From assembly GCA_902787825.1 (NCBI GenBank), contig CADAHS010000016.1:8934-72933 (forward strand): a stretch of 64,000 nt of DNA, in the 5' to 3' direction. The position numbers and the translations under genes were made by a program. Each line of letters begins with the position of its first letter. The first letter of the stretch is position 1. Below, in pieces: positions 8,042 to 15,130 of the stretch. The DNA is from an uncultured Ruminococcus sp. GTDB taxonomy: Bacteria > Bacillota > Clostridia > Oscillospirales > Ruminococcaceae. The notes under the pieces were generated by a model. It ran no database searches. It was not told the origin of the DNA and saw nothing but the letters and a program-made list of their open reading frames with translations.

Positions 8042-8626
8042 TTAAGTTTTGTAAAAATGCTGGTAGTCCTTCTGGGTCTTCCAGTCGCCGCCCCACGTCC
8101 AGCCGTGGCTCTTAAAAAGCTTATAGCAAATATCATCGTGGTTTATCTTGTGCGGGAATGACTTTGTTCTGTCTGCAAAAGCCGCACCGTTTGCGGGCAT
8201 CACCTTTTCGCCTACTATGTACGGATTTATCCTCGGGTTTATGTCGATAGCACGCCCATAGCCGTGCATTGAGATGATGTCGGTATCCGCAACGACACGG
8301 TAGTTGAATGCAGAGGAATTGTTGTCAGACATTGAACGCTCGTCGTCTGCGTCATACTCGTCCACAAGCTTCATTTTCTCGATCTGATAGCCGGACTTGT
8401 ACAGCTCGCAGAATATCTCCAGCACTTCCCTTGCAAGTGAATAGTGCACGATCATTTCACCCGTCTGCGTTATACCGTCAAAACCGACGAACTTCATTTG
8501 AAGATACGCAAGCTCGTCAAGCCCGATATCTTTATTTTCACGATAAGATCTTCCTGTTATAAACTGCTGAATGCTTTCGGGGAGGGGCTGCGCTGTAAAG
8601 CCCTCCTCATAGGTGATAGTCTCCAA
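8042..8626 (-). CDS. M15-family (VanY-like) carboxypeptidase domain protein
   Basis: About 194 residues ending in the zinc peptidase core. SMHGYGRAIDINPRINPY carries the HxxGxAxD zinc motif, and GGDWKTQKDYQHFYK carries the last zinc His. These enzymes trim D-Ala or L-Ala-D-Glu bonds of peptidoglycan peptides. There is no signal peptide, so it may act inside the cell or be exported by another route. A TTG start at 8626 behind AAAGGGGG fits best; an in-frame start at 8671 would overlap the amylase gene. Confidence 0.8.
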   Translation of the reverse strand: METITYEEGFTAQPLPESIQQFITGRSYRENKDIGLDELAYLQMKFVGFDGITQTGEMIVHYSLAREVLEIFCELYKSGYQIEKMKLVDEYDADDERSMSDNNSSAFNYRVVADTDIISMHGYGRAIDINPRINPYIVGEKVMPANGAAFADRTKSFPHKINHDDICYKLFKSHGWTWGGDWKTQKDYQHFYKT

Positions 8627-8645
8627 AGTGTTACCCCCTTTAAAG

Positions 8646-9956
8646 TCACTTCTCCATTTTCCAGTATTCAACGCTGTAAGGCTTCAGCTCGCTTCCGCCG
8701 CCGAAATCGTGGAGCGTTCCTGTGATAAGCTCCTCAGCCTGACCGCAGCCTGCATCAAAGTGCACGGTGTATGGCTCTTTGTCGGCATTGATGGCGATCA
8801 GCACTCTTTCGTCCTCAAATTTTCTCTGGATAACGCACTGCTTGTTTGTGAGCACAGGGACGGAAATGTCGCCGTAGCACAGCGCCTTGCTGTTTTTGTG
8901 TATCTCGCACAGCTTTGCGATAAGATCGGTCAGTTCGTTCCACTCGGGCTTTTCAAAGCTGACTCTGAGCGCAGGGTCGCCGTCCTTCTTTTCTGCCTTT
9001 GTTCCCCACTCCGAGCCGTAGTAGATACAAGGTATGCCCTTTATCGCAAAAAGCAGTCCGTAGATAAGCGGAAGGTGGTTGGGGTCGCTAAGCACGCTTG
9101 CAACTCTGGAGACATCGTGATTGTCAACGAAATTGAGCAGCGTCATTCCCTTGCAGCGGCACCAGTCCTCGGGACCGAACATATTCTTTACCGAGTGGCA
9201 TATTTCAAACATATTCAGCGAATTGAAGCTTGAGTACATTCCCTTGTAGCACTCGTAGTTGGTGCAGGAATGAAGCATCTCGTCGTTGACGATCTGCTTG
9301 TAGTCGCCGTGGATTATCTCACCGATAAGGAAGAAATCCTGCTTCACCCAGTTGCAGTGCTGACGCAGACGCTTCATAAAGTTCCTGTCAAGGCAATACG
9401 CAACATCAAGACGCAGTCCGTCGATGTCAAATTCCTTGACCCACTGAGTTATGCACTCAAGGATATGATCTACGACCTGGGGATTGCCGAGGTTGAGCTT
9501 TACAAGGTCAAAGTGACCCTCCCAGCCCTCATACCACAGTCCGTCGTTATAGTTGGAGTTTCCGCCGAAATTGATATAGAACCAGTCCTTGTAAGGCGAT
9601 GCCTCACGATTTTTCAGCACGTCCTGAAAAGCCCAGAAGCCTCTGCCGACATGGTTGAACACTCCGTCGAGAACGACCTTTATACCAGCCTCGTGAAGAT
9701 CCTTGCAGACCTTTGCAAAGTCCTCATTTGTCCCAAGGCGGCAGTCGATCTTTCGGAAATCCCTTGTATTGTAGCCGTGAGTATCAGACTCAAAGACAGG
9801 TGAAAAATAGATAGCATTGATGCCCAGCTTTGACATATGACCTATCCAATCCGACACCTTTGATATCCTGTTGACCAGCACACCGTCGTTTTCAAACGGA
9901 GCTGCGCAGAACCCCAACGGATAGATCTGATAAAACACGCTTTCGTAAGCCCACAT
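8646..9956 (-). CDS. GH13 alpha-amylase family glycoside hydrolase
   Basis: 436 residues without a signal peptide, so a cytoplasmic enzyme for maltodextrin breakdown. The four conserved regions are present: DGVFNHVG (97-104), GLRLDVAYCLD with nucleophile D184, GEIIHGD with acid/base E213, and FVDNHDV with D278. A C-terminal beta-domain ends the protein. The length and YQIYPLGF opening fit the neopullulanase/cyclomaltodextrinase side of GH13, but the N-terminal dimer domain of those enzymes is absent. It has its own promoter and is followed closely by the M15 gene. Confidence 0.9.
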   Translation of the reverse strand: MWAYESVFYQIYPLGFCAAPFENDGVLVNRISKVSDWIGHMSKLGINAIYFSPVFESDTHGYNTRDFRKIDCRLGTNEDFAKVCKDLHEAGIKVVLDGVFNHVGRGFWAFQDVLKNREASPYKDWFYINFGGNSNYNDGLWYEGWEGHFDLVKLNLGNPQVVDHILECITQWVKEFDIDGLRLDVAYCLDRNFMKRLRQHCNWVKQDFFLIGEIIHGDYKQIVNDEMLHSCTNYECYKGMYSSFNSLNMFEICHSVKNMFGPEDWCRCKGMTLLNFVDNHDVSRVASVLSDPNHLPLIYGLLFAIKGIPCIYYGSEWGTKAEKKDGDPALRVSFEKPEWNELTDLIAKLCEIHKNSKALCYGDISVPVLTNKQCVIQRKFEDERVLIAINADKEPYTVHFDAGCGQAEELITGTLHDFGGGSELKPYSVEYWKMEK

Positions 9957-9975
9957 AATATTAACATCCTTTCAC

Positions 9976-10001
9976 GGCGGCAAAAATTTGTGCAAACCGC
10001 C
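9976..10001. repeat. Hairpin in the amylase 5' leader
   Basis: Stem GGCGG/CCGCC with extra GCAAA-like pairs, between the promoter and the start codon of the amylase gene. It may act on translation or mRNA stability; no known class. Confidence 0.35.
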
Positions 10002-10007
10002 TTATAC

Positions 10008-10036
10008 ATTATAACAAATATTCAATGAGTTATCAA
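10008..10036 (-). promoter_or_regulatory. Sigma-A promoter of the amylase gene
   Basis: Minus strand TTGATA (10031-10036), 17 bases, TATAAT (10008-10013). Confidence 0.7.
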
Positions 10037-10143
10037 TATATAATTCACATTATATTTTATTTATTTTTTGTGCATTTTATACAACACAGGCAATTATCAA
10101 ACGTTCGCTTTTGTCAGCAATGCTGTCAGATCATTTCTTGCCT

Positions 10144-10929
10144 CTAAAGGGCAACATCAAGCGTCATCATCAGAATAAAGCCGATCATTACGCCGATCGT
10201 ACCAATGTGCGAGTTGCCAAGATGCGCCTCCGGGATAAGCTCCTCGACAACGACGTACAGCATTGCGCCTGCTGCAAAGGACAACAGCCACGGAAGAAGC
10301 GTCTGAACAGTACCGGCAATGAGCACGGTCACAAGTCCGAACACAGGCTCGACAACTCCGGAAGCTGCGCCGCAGAGGAAGGCTCTTGTGCGTGATCTGC
10401 CGGACTGTCTTATCGGAAGCGCTATCGCAGCGCCCTCGGGAAAGTTCTGGATACCCATTCCCACGGCGAGTGCGACCGCAGAAGCAAGCAGCACGCTGCT
10501 GTCGTTTTTTGCGGCAAGAGCAAAAGCAAGTCCGACCGCCATTCCCTCAGGTATATTGTGCAGAGTTATGGCAAATATGAGCATTGAGGTTCGTTTCAGT
10601 CCACGCCGAACACAGTCCTCTCTCGCCGGTTCGGGCTGAAAGTACGGAACTATCTTGTCAAGCAGCATTAGAAATATCACGCCGAACAGAAAACCAAACG
10701 ATGCCGGCACCCAGCCGACCTTGCCGAGGCTTTCAGCTTCCTCGATCGCAGGGATCAGCAGCGACCAGACAGAAGCTGCGATCATCACGCCTGATGCAAA
10801 GCCGAGAAATGCAGACTGGGTCTTCTGATTTTGTTTATCGTTTCTGAGAAAAAACACCACAGCGGCGCCGAGCACGGTCATCATGAATGTGAAACCGGTC
10901 CCGCCAAGTGCATAAAGCAAACCGTTCAT
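10144..10929 (-). CDS. ZIP family metal transporter
   Basis: About 261 residues with eight hydrophobic helices. Helix IV reads TLHNIPEGMAVGLAF and helix V MGIQNFPEGAAIALPI, the H-N-x-P-E-G and N-x-P-E-G metal-binding motifs of ZIP transporters of the ZupT/GufA branch. It imports zinc or another divalent ion. The start at 10929 is preceded by AAAGGA; the longer frame upstream lacks a ribosome site. A dyad just upstream may be a metal-regulator site. Confidence 0.9.
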   Translation of the reverse strand: MNGLLYALGGTGFTFMMTVLGAAVVFFLRNDKQNQKTQSAFLGFASGVMIAASVWSLLIPAIEEAESLGKVGWVPASFGFLFGVIFLMLLDKIVPYFQPEPAREDCVRRGLKRTSMLIFAITLHNIPEGMAVGLAFALAAKNDSSVLLASAVALAVGMGIQNFPEGAAIALPIRQSGRSRTRAFLCGAASGVVEPVFGLVTVLIAGTVQTLLPWLLSFAAGAMLYVVVEELIPEAHLGNSHIGTIGVMIGFILMMTLDVAL

Positions 10930-10959
10930 TAAAGCAGTCCTTTCGGGTAGTTTTGCAAG

Positions 10960-10977
10960 TGTACGATAATTTGTACA
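10960..10977. promoter_or_regulatory. Dyad upstream of the ZIP transporter
   Basis: Arms TGTAC and GTACA separated by eight A/T-rich bases, about 30 bases before the start codon. The position fits an operator for a metal-responsive repressor. The family is not identified. Confidence 0.4.
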
Positions 10978-11039
10978 ATTAAGCTGCACCTGCATACTAC
11001 AATCTATGCTTGCAAGCGGTTGGTTGTTAAAACAAAAAC

Positions 11040-11075
11040 AGGCTGCAAAACGTGTAACAAAACGCATTGCAGCCT
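11040..11075 (-). terminator. Terminator of the XRE regulator gene
   Basis: Minus-strand stem AGGCTGCAA/TTGCAGCCT followed by a T-rich run; it begins at the stop codon of the regulator gene. Confidence 0.7.
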
Positions 11076-11286
11076 ATTTATTGAGTTCTCTTTTGTTGGT
11101 TCGTCCGAGGATATAATCGACAGAAACGTCGTGAAAATTTGCGAGTTTTATGAGTATCTCGGTGGGAATGTCGATATCGCCGCGCTCGTAGTTGCTGTAG
11201 ACACGCTGAGAACAGTTGAGTATCTTTGAGATCTGCACCTGCGTCATATCAGCGTCCTCACGCAGGTCACGGATACGTTTGTACAT
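11074..11286 (-). CDS. Small XRE/Cro-type transcriptional regulator
   Basis: 70 residues, a single helix-turn-helix domain: DADMTQVQISKILNCSQRVYSNYERGDIDIP, then LIKLANFHDVSVDYILGRT, the standard Cro/C1 pattern. The ATG at 11286 has AAAGGAG eight bases upstream. It is divergent from the 11450 gene, whose promoter region holds two strong dyads, so it likely binds there. There is no sensing domain; related small regulators are found both in the core genome and on mobile elements. Confidence 0.85.
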   Translation of the reverse strand: MYKRIRDLREDADMTQVQISKILNCSQRVYSNYERGDIDIPTEILIKLANFHDVSVDYILGRTNKRELNK

Positions 11287-11372
11287 AATAATCTCCTTTG
11301 GCATTTTCTACAAATCATTGTTTGAAATTTTGTCAAGATTATTATATAATATTTTGTTAAATCCGCTTGACT

Positions 11373-11393
11373 TTTAGCGAAAAATCCGCTAAA
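11373..11393. promoter_or_regulatory. Operator dyad 1 of the small-gene island
   Basis: Arms TTTAGCG and CGCTAAA, seven-base centre. It overlaps the promoter region of the 11450 gene (TTGACT 11368-11373; TATAAT 11395-11400 or TAAACT 11390-11395). It shares the TTTAGCG half-site with dyad 2. Confidence 0.65.
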
Positions 11394-11407
11394 CTATAAT
11401 TGTAAAG

Positions 11408-11430
11408 TTTTAGCGAATTAGTCGCTAAAA
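11408..11430. promoter_or_regulatory. Operator dyad 2 of the small-gene island
   Basis: Perfect nine-base arms TTTTAGCGA and TCGCTAAAA around five bases. Its centre is about 36 bases from that of dyad 1. The probable ligand is the divergent XRE regulator. Confidence 0.65.
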
Positions 11431-11449
11431 AGAAACGGAGGTTACTACA

Positions 11450-11602
11450 ATGGCAAAAACCGCAACATTTATTGACACCGGTAAAGATGCAGAATTAGTC
11501 AAGAAAATCAAAGCGTATCAAAAACAAAAGAAGCTAACTTTTATCGATGCTGTACGAGAGCTTTGCGATAAAGGTCTTACAGTTGAAAAGCTCAAGAAGT
11601 GA
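11450..11602 (+). CDS. Small basic protein, 50 residues, unknown function
   Basis: Starts at an ATG eight bases after CGGAGG. The protein is Lys-rich, beginning MAKTATFIDTGKD and continuing with a helix (AELVKKIKAYQKQKK), then a LTFIDAVRELCDKGLTVEKLKK helix. The pattern of a short strand followed by two helices recalls small ribbon-helix-helix DNA-binding proteins, but no family is certain. It is the first gene behind the double operator, so it could be an autoregulatory or antitoxin-like protein. Confidence 0.6.
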   Translation: MAKTATFIDTGKDAELVKKIKAYQKQKKLTFIDAVRELCDKGLTVEKLKK

Positions 11603-11617
11603 AAGGAGAAATTAACT

Positions 11618-11950
11618 ATGAAACGTGTTATTTGTAATGCTACTATTTTTGTGATACTTTTAGCAAGTTTAGCGTTGGTAGGCTGTGATGGTGGAACAAC
11701 AAGAACAAACAAAAGCGACGAAAACTATACAACCAGATATGAATTTAATAATAAGACCACTACAAGATACAAGTCCGATGGAGACGAAAACTATACAACC
11801 AAATATGAATTTAAAAATAAGACCACTACAAGATACAAGTCCGATGGATATGTTAATGATATTGATAAAAACGGAAAAGTAGATAATAAAGAATGGGAAA
11901 AGCAGTGGAAGGATTATCTCAATAAGCAATATGATAAATACGGGGTATAA
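11618..11950 (+). CDS. Small repeat-bearing lipoprotein
   Basis: 110 residues. A signal peptide ends in the lipobox LALVGC, so Cys23 is likely lipidated and the protein held on the outer face of the membrane. Two near-identical 22-residue units (DENYTTRYEF, then TTTRYKSDG) follow, encoded by a 66-bp direct repeat at 11717-11782 and 11783-11848. The C-terminus (DIDKNGKVDNKEW) looks like one EF-hand/dockerin-type calcium loop. Function unknown. AAAGGAG precedes the start. Confidence 0.75.
   Translation: MKRVICNATIFVILLASLALVGCDGGTTRTNKSDENYTTRYEFNNKTTTRYKSDGDENYTTKYEFKNKTTTRYKSDGYVNDIDKNGKVDNKEWEKQWKDYLNKQYDKYGV
11717..11848 (+). repeat. 66-bp direct repeat inside the lipoprotein gene
   Basis: Two consecutive copies starting GACGAAAACTATACAACC, with only a few base differences. 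The unit is a multiple of three, so copy number could change without breaking the frame. Confidence 0.8.
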
Positions 11951-11970
11951 AAAATAAATGAGGTATTATA

Positions 11971-12177
11971 ATGGGTTATGCACCAAGCAAGTGTCCTGTT
12001 TGTGGCTCATACAAATGGATGAAAGTTGACAAGTCTAAAAAAGGATTTAGCGTTGGCAAAGCAGCTGCAGGTGGAGTATTGTTAGGTCCGGTTGGACTTT
12101 TAGGCGGTGCTCTTGGTAAGAAAACAGTTACATATTACTGTCCTGATTGTCATTTTGAGCACGAATACAAGGGGTGA
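11971..12177 (+). CDS. Small zinc-ribbon protein with glycine-rich hydrophobic centre
   Basis: 68 residues. CPVCGSYKW near the start and YYCPDCHFEHEY near the end form a split zinc ribbon (CxxC...CxxC). Between them lies AAAGGVLLGPVGLLGGALG, a glycine-rich hydrophobic segment that could sit in a membrane. Function unknown. It precedes the next lipoprotein gene by only a few bases and shares the zinc-ribbon theme of the island. Confidence 0.7.
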   Translation: MGYAPSKCPVCGSYKWMKVDKSKKGFSVGKAAAGGVLLGPVGLLGGALGKKTVTYYCPDCHFEHEYKG

Positions 12178-12181
12178 TTAT

Positions 12182-12397
12182 ATGAAAAACATATTGAAAC
12201 GAGTAATAACAGTCTCGCTTATTCTCTTGACTTCTGTCTCTTTACTTACCGGCTGCAAACATTATTGTAGTTACGGCGGTTGTATGAAAGAAGTAGAAAA
12301 TGAAGGCGATAGATGCGCCGAGCATAGTGGGTTACAAAACGACCCAAACTATGGTCTTCCTGAAAAATACAAAGCCACTGGCGAATGGGTAAGATAA
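12182..12397 (+). CDS. Small cysteine-rich lipoprotein
   Basis: 71 residues beginning MKNILKRVITVSLILL, with lipobox SLLTGC, so a membrane-anchored outer protein. The mature part has Cys and His residues (CKHYCSYGGCMKEV and GDRCAEHSG) that could bind a metal or form disulphides. The start is the ATG at 12182, behind AGGGGTGATT. It ends 9 bases before a terminator, closing the first transcript of the island. No family recognised. Confidence 0.65.
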   Translation: MKNILKRVITVSLILLTSVSLLTGCKHYCSYGGCMKEVENEGDRCAEHSGLQNDPNYGLPEKYKATGEWVR

Positions 12398-12406
12398 TAT
12401 CACTTC

Positions 12407-12428
12407 CAAGCCCTCCCCCGAGGGCTTG
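12407..12428 (+). terminator. Terminator
   Basis: Perfect stem CAAGCCCTC/GAGGGCTTG with a four-base loop, then a T-run. The next promoter begins inside it. Confidence 0.75.
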
Positions 12429-12454
12429 ACTTTTTACCCTCAATATTGTACAAT
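12426..12454 (+). promoter_or_regulatory. Sigma-A promoter of the first zinc-ribbon membrane gene
   Basis: TTGACT (12426-12431), 17 bases, TACAAT (12449-12454). Confidence 0.65.
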
Positions 12455-12484
12455 ATGCTTGAAAACTATCGGGGGGGTTATATT

Positions 12485-12949
12485 ATGTACGGTTACTATA
12501 CTACTTCAGATGACTGGACTGCGTTCTGGATCGGTATTCTGATAGGCTCTCTTATCTCGGCTACCATCTTCGGTTGTGTTGTACGCTATCTTATGAAAAA
12601 CAAGGGCTATCAGAATCTCGGAACGTGGTTCTGCTGCGGTTTCTTCCTCGGCATCATCGGGTTGGTCATTGCGATCACACGTCCCGATCTCAAAAACCAG
12701 CCCTTCCAGAACGGCAATCCTTACGGCAACCCATACGGCAATCCCTATGGTCAGCCGATGCAGCCGCCTTATCCGAACCAGCCATATCAGAACGGTCAGC
12801 CGATGCAGCCGCCGTATCCGCCGAATGCGCCTTACGGTATGCCTAACCAGCCTATGCCGAATCAGCAGGGCGTTCGCTGTCAGTCGTGCGGAATGATGAA
12901 TCCTCCCGACACAAAATTCTGTATGCAGTGCGGAAACAAAATGGCATAG
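12485..12949 (+). CDS. Two-helix membrane protein with Pro/Asn-rich linker and zinc ribbon
   Basis: About 154 residues. Two hydrophobic segments (WIGILIGSLISATIF and FCCGFFLGIIGLVIAI) enclose a short basic turn. A GNPY/QPMQPPYP repeat linker of about 60 residues follows, and a zinc ribbon (CQSCGMMNPPDTKFCMQCG) ends the protein. A paralogue with the same plan follows at 13067. The zinc ribbon should face the cytoplasm if both helices cross the membrane. The start at 12485 has a G-rich site upstream; an earlier in-frame ATG at 12446 overlaps the promoter. Function unknown. Confidence 0.7.
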   Translation: MYGYYTTSDDWTAFWIGILIGSLISATIFGCVVRYLMKNKGYQNLGTWFCCGFFLGIIGLVIAITRPDLKNQPFQNGNPYGNPYGNPYGQPMQPPYPNQPYQNGQPMQPPYPPNAPYGMPNQPMPNQQGVRCQSCGMMNPPDTKFCMQCGNKMA

Positions 12950-12957
12950 CTTTTCTG

Positions 12958-12982
12958 ACAAGTCCTCACACCGGGGACTTGT
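12958..12982 (+). terminator. Terminator
   Basis: Stem ACAAGTCC/GGACTTGT followed by CTTTTT, right after the gene. Confidence 0.7.
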
Positions 12983-13001
12983 CTTTTTACGCGTTAATTT
13001 C

Positions 13002-13030
13002 TTGACTTTTGCCGAAAAAAGTATTAAACT
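13002..13030 (+). promoter_or_regulatory. Sigma-A promoter of the second zinc-ribbon membrane gene
   Basis: TTGACT (13002-13007), 17 bases, TAAACT (13025-13030). Confidence 0.6.
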
Positions 13031-13066
13031 GTATACATACATAATTCTGATCCGGAGGTTTACACT

Positions 13067-13516
13067 ATGGTTTTAAGCGATTTTTTTGTAGGGTTCGGAG
13101 AGGTCACCCTCGGACTTGCAATATTCAGCATCATATTTGCGACAGTATTTGCAACGACTATGGGCATTGTTTGTATGGAGATCATGAAAAAGAAAGGCTA
13201 CGACACTCTTGCAGGCTGGTTCTGCTGCGGGTTCTTCCTTGGACTGATCGGGCTTATAATCTGCCTTTGCATTGAGGACAAGACAAAGCAGATACCACCG
13301 AGTCCATTTGACCAGTATGTCAATCCGCCTTTCCAGAATCAGCCGCCATATCCTTATCAGCCGCCAATGCAAAATCAGCCGCCGTTTCCTAACCAGCCGT
13401 CAATGCAAAATCAGCCGTTCCCCGATCACCAAACAGCAAGGCAGTGTCCGCACTGCGGTATGACCAATCCGATCGAAGCGAGATTCTGCAACGCCTGCGG
13501 CGAAAAGCTTAACTGA
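13067..13516 (+). CDS. Paralogue: two-helix membrane protein with zinc ribbon
   Basis: 149 residues with the same order as the 12485 product. Helix one (LGLAIFSIIFATVFATTMGIV) is followed by MKKKGYDTLAGWFCCGFFLGLIGLIICL, closely matching the paralogue's GW/TWFCCGFFLG segment. Then come a PPYPYQPPMQNQPPFP linker and a final CPHCGMTNPIEARFCNACG zinc ribbon. The duplication is old, because the linkers differ. It has its own promoter and a CGGAGG site. Confidence 0.72.
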   Translation: MVLSDFFVGFGEVTLGLAIFSIIFATVFATTMGIVCMEIMKKKGYDTLAGWFCCGFFLGLIGLIICLCIEDKTKQIPPSPFDQYVNPPFQNQPPYPYQPPMQNQPPFPNQPSMQNQPFPDHQTARQCPHCGMTNPIEARFCNACGEKLN

Positions 13517-13535
13517 ACTGAAAAGGAGACTATAT

Positions 13536-13829
13536 ATGAACTTAACAATATTTGGTCAACCGACGGGTCCGTCACTGCCCGAGCTGGGACTACAGCTCCT
13601 TATCTACATAGCTGTATGTGCAGCGATCGTAGCCGTATTACGCTTCATTTTTGCTTCGATAAACAGAAAAGTCAAGAACAAGATCACAAATGTTATAGCT
13701 CCGCCCGAACAGCCGACGCCGGATAAGACCTTTCAGGATCAGACGCTCGGCATTCGCTGTACCCATTGCGATACCAAAAATCCCGCAGGCGTCACCACCT
13801 GCATCGGCTGCGGAAAAAGACTATTCTGA
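13536..13829 (+). CDS. Single-helix membrane protein with zinc ribbon
   Basis: 97 residues. One hydrophobic helix (LLIYIAVCAAIVAVLRFIFA), a basic stretch, a short proline-bearing linker, and a CTHCDTKNPAGVTTCIGCG zinc ribbon like those of the two upstream paralogues. It starts 19 bases after the previous stop with AAAGGAG, so it is cotranscribed. A bidirectional terminator follows and separates it from gapA. Confidence 0.68.
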   Translation: MNLTIFGQPTGPSLPELGLQLLIYIAVCAAIVAVLRFIFASINRKVKNKITNVIAPPEQPTPDKTFQDQTLGIRCTHCDTKNPAGVTTCIGCGKRLF

Positions 13830-13840
13830 AAACCATAAAA

Positions 13841-13869
13841 AAACTCCCGACCTTTCCGATCGGGAGTTT
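13841..13869. terminator. Bidirectional terminator between the island and gapA
   Basis: Stem AAACTCCCGA/TCGGGAGTTT, nine-base loop, with A-run left and T-rich bases right. Confidence 0.8.
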
Positions 13870-13890
13870 GTTATTTCATCAGGTAAACTA

Positions 13891-14928
13891 TTAGCAGTTC
13901 TCAGCGAAGTACTTGATAGTTCTAACCATCTGGCTTGTGTAGCTGTTCTCGTTGTCGTACCAGGAAACAACCTGTACCTCATAGAGGTCGTCAGCGATCT
14001 GGCTAACCATTGTCTGTGTAGCATCAAACAGTGAGCCGAACTTCATGCCGATTACGTCAGAAGATACGATAGGATCCTCATTGTAGCCGAAGCTCTCAGA
14101 AGCAGCAGCCTTCATAGCAGCGTTGATGCCCTCTGCTGTAACGTCCTTGCCCTTAACAACAGCTGTAAGGATAGTTGTTGAACCTGTTGGAACAGGAACT
14201 CTCTGTGCAGAACCGATAAGCTTGCCGTTGAGCTCAGGGATAACAAGTCCGATAGCCTTTGCAGCACCTGTTGAGTTAGGAACGATGTTTGCAGCACCAG
14301 CTCTTGCTCTTCTCAGGTCGCCCTTTCTGTGAGGACCGTCAAGGATCATCTGGTCGCCTGTGTAAGCGTGGATAGTGCTCATGATACCGCTCTGGATAGG
14401 AGCATACTTGTTAAGTGTATCTGCCATAGGTGCAAGACAGTTTGTTGTGCAGGATGCAGCAGAAATGATCTGATCCTCACTTGTAAGTGTCTTCTCGTTT
14501 ACTGAGAATACGATAGTCTTGAGATCCTTGCCTGCAGGTGCAGAGATAACTACCTTCTTAGCACCAGCGTTGATGTGAGCCATGGACTTCTCCTTTGAGC
14601 AATAGAAGCCTGTGCACTCCAGAACAACGTCTACGCCAAGCTCGCCCCAAGGACAATCGTTAGCGTCCTTTTCAGCATAGATCTTCAGAACCTTGCCGTC
14701 AACTGTGATGGTGTTAGCCTCGTCGTCTGCTGATACAGTGTGAACGTTCTCGCCGATCTTTCCGCAATATCCGCCCTGAGCGGTGTCATACTTGAGAAGA
14801 TTAGCCAGCATGGAAGGCTTTGTGAGGTCGTTGATAGCAACTACATCGTAGCCCTCTGCTCCGAACATCTGTCTGAATGCAAGACGTCCGATTCTTCCAA
14901 AACCATTGATTGCAACTTTAACTGCCAT
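13891..14928 (-). CDS. gapA: Glyceraldehyde-3-phosphate dehydrogenase, type I
   Basis: 345 residues, the normal length. It oxidises glyceraldehyde 3-phosphate to 1,3-bisphosphoglycerate in glycolysis with NAD. The Rossmann loop [11 protein letters not shown] opens the protein. AINDLT with Asp at position 34 indicates NAD preference. The active site ASCTTNC has the thiol C160, and H187 lies in [10 protein letters not shown]. The strong AGGAGG site, consensus promoter and terminator-bounded single-gene unit fit a highly expressed glycolytic gene. Confidence 0.97.
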   Translation of the reverse strand: MAVKVAINGFGRIGRLAFRQMFGAEGYDVVAINDLTKPSMLANLLKYDTAQGGYCGKIGENVHTVSADDEANTITVDGKVLKIYAEKDANDCPWGELGVDVVLECTGFYCSKEKSMAHINAGAKKVVISAPAGKDLKTIVFSVNEKTLTSEDQIISAASCTTNCLAPMADTLNKYAPIQSGIMSTIHAYTGDQMILDGPHRKGDLRRARAGAANIVPNSTGAAKAIGLVIPELNGKLIGSAQRVPVPTGSTTILTAVVKGKDVTAEGINAAMKAAASESFGYNEDPIVSSDVIGMKFGSLFDATQTMVSQIADDLYEVQVVSWYDNENSYTSQMVRTIKYFAENC

Positions 14929-14961
14929 AATTGTTATACCTCCTAAAAAAATTCTGTAATC

Positions 14962-14990
14962 ATTATACTACATTTCGCCTATGATTGCAA
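14962..14990 (-). promoter_or_regulatory. gapA promoter
   Basis: Minus strand TTGCAA (14985-14990), 17 bases, TATAAT (14962-14967). Confidence 0.75.
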
Positions 14991-15068
14991 GCGTTTTTCT
15001 GAATTTTATACTAACTTTTTATTAAGCGCCGATATTAGCTGAAAATTTATGCATATTGCACATTTGTG

Positions 15069-15097
15069 TTGACACTTTGTATGAAATTGGCTATAAT
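15069..15097 (+). promoter_or_regulatory. Sigma-A promoter of the kinase-like gene
   Basis: Perfect TTGACA (15069-15074), 17 bases, TATAAT (15092-15097), divergent from gapA. Confidence 0.85.
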
Positions 15098-15130
15098 ATA
15101 TATGGATGTATTTTAAGGAGAGAACAGCAT

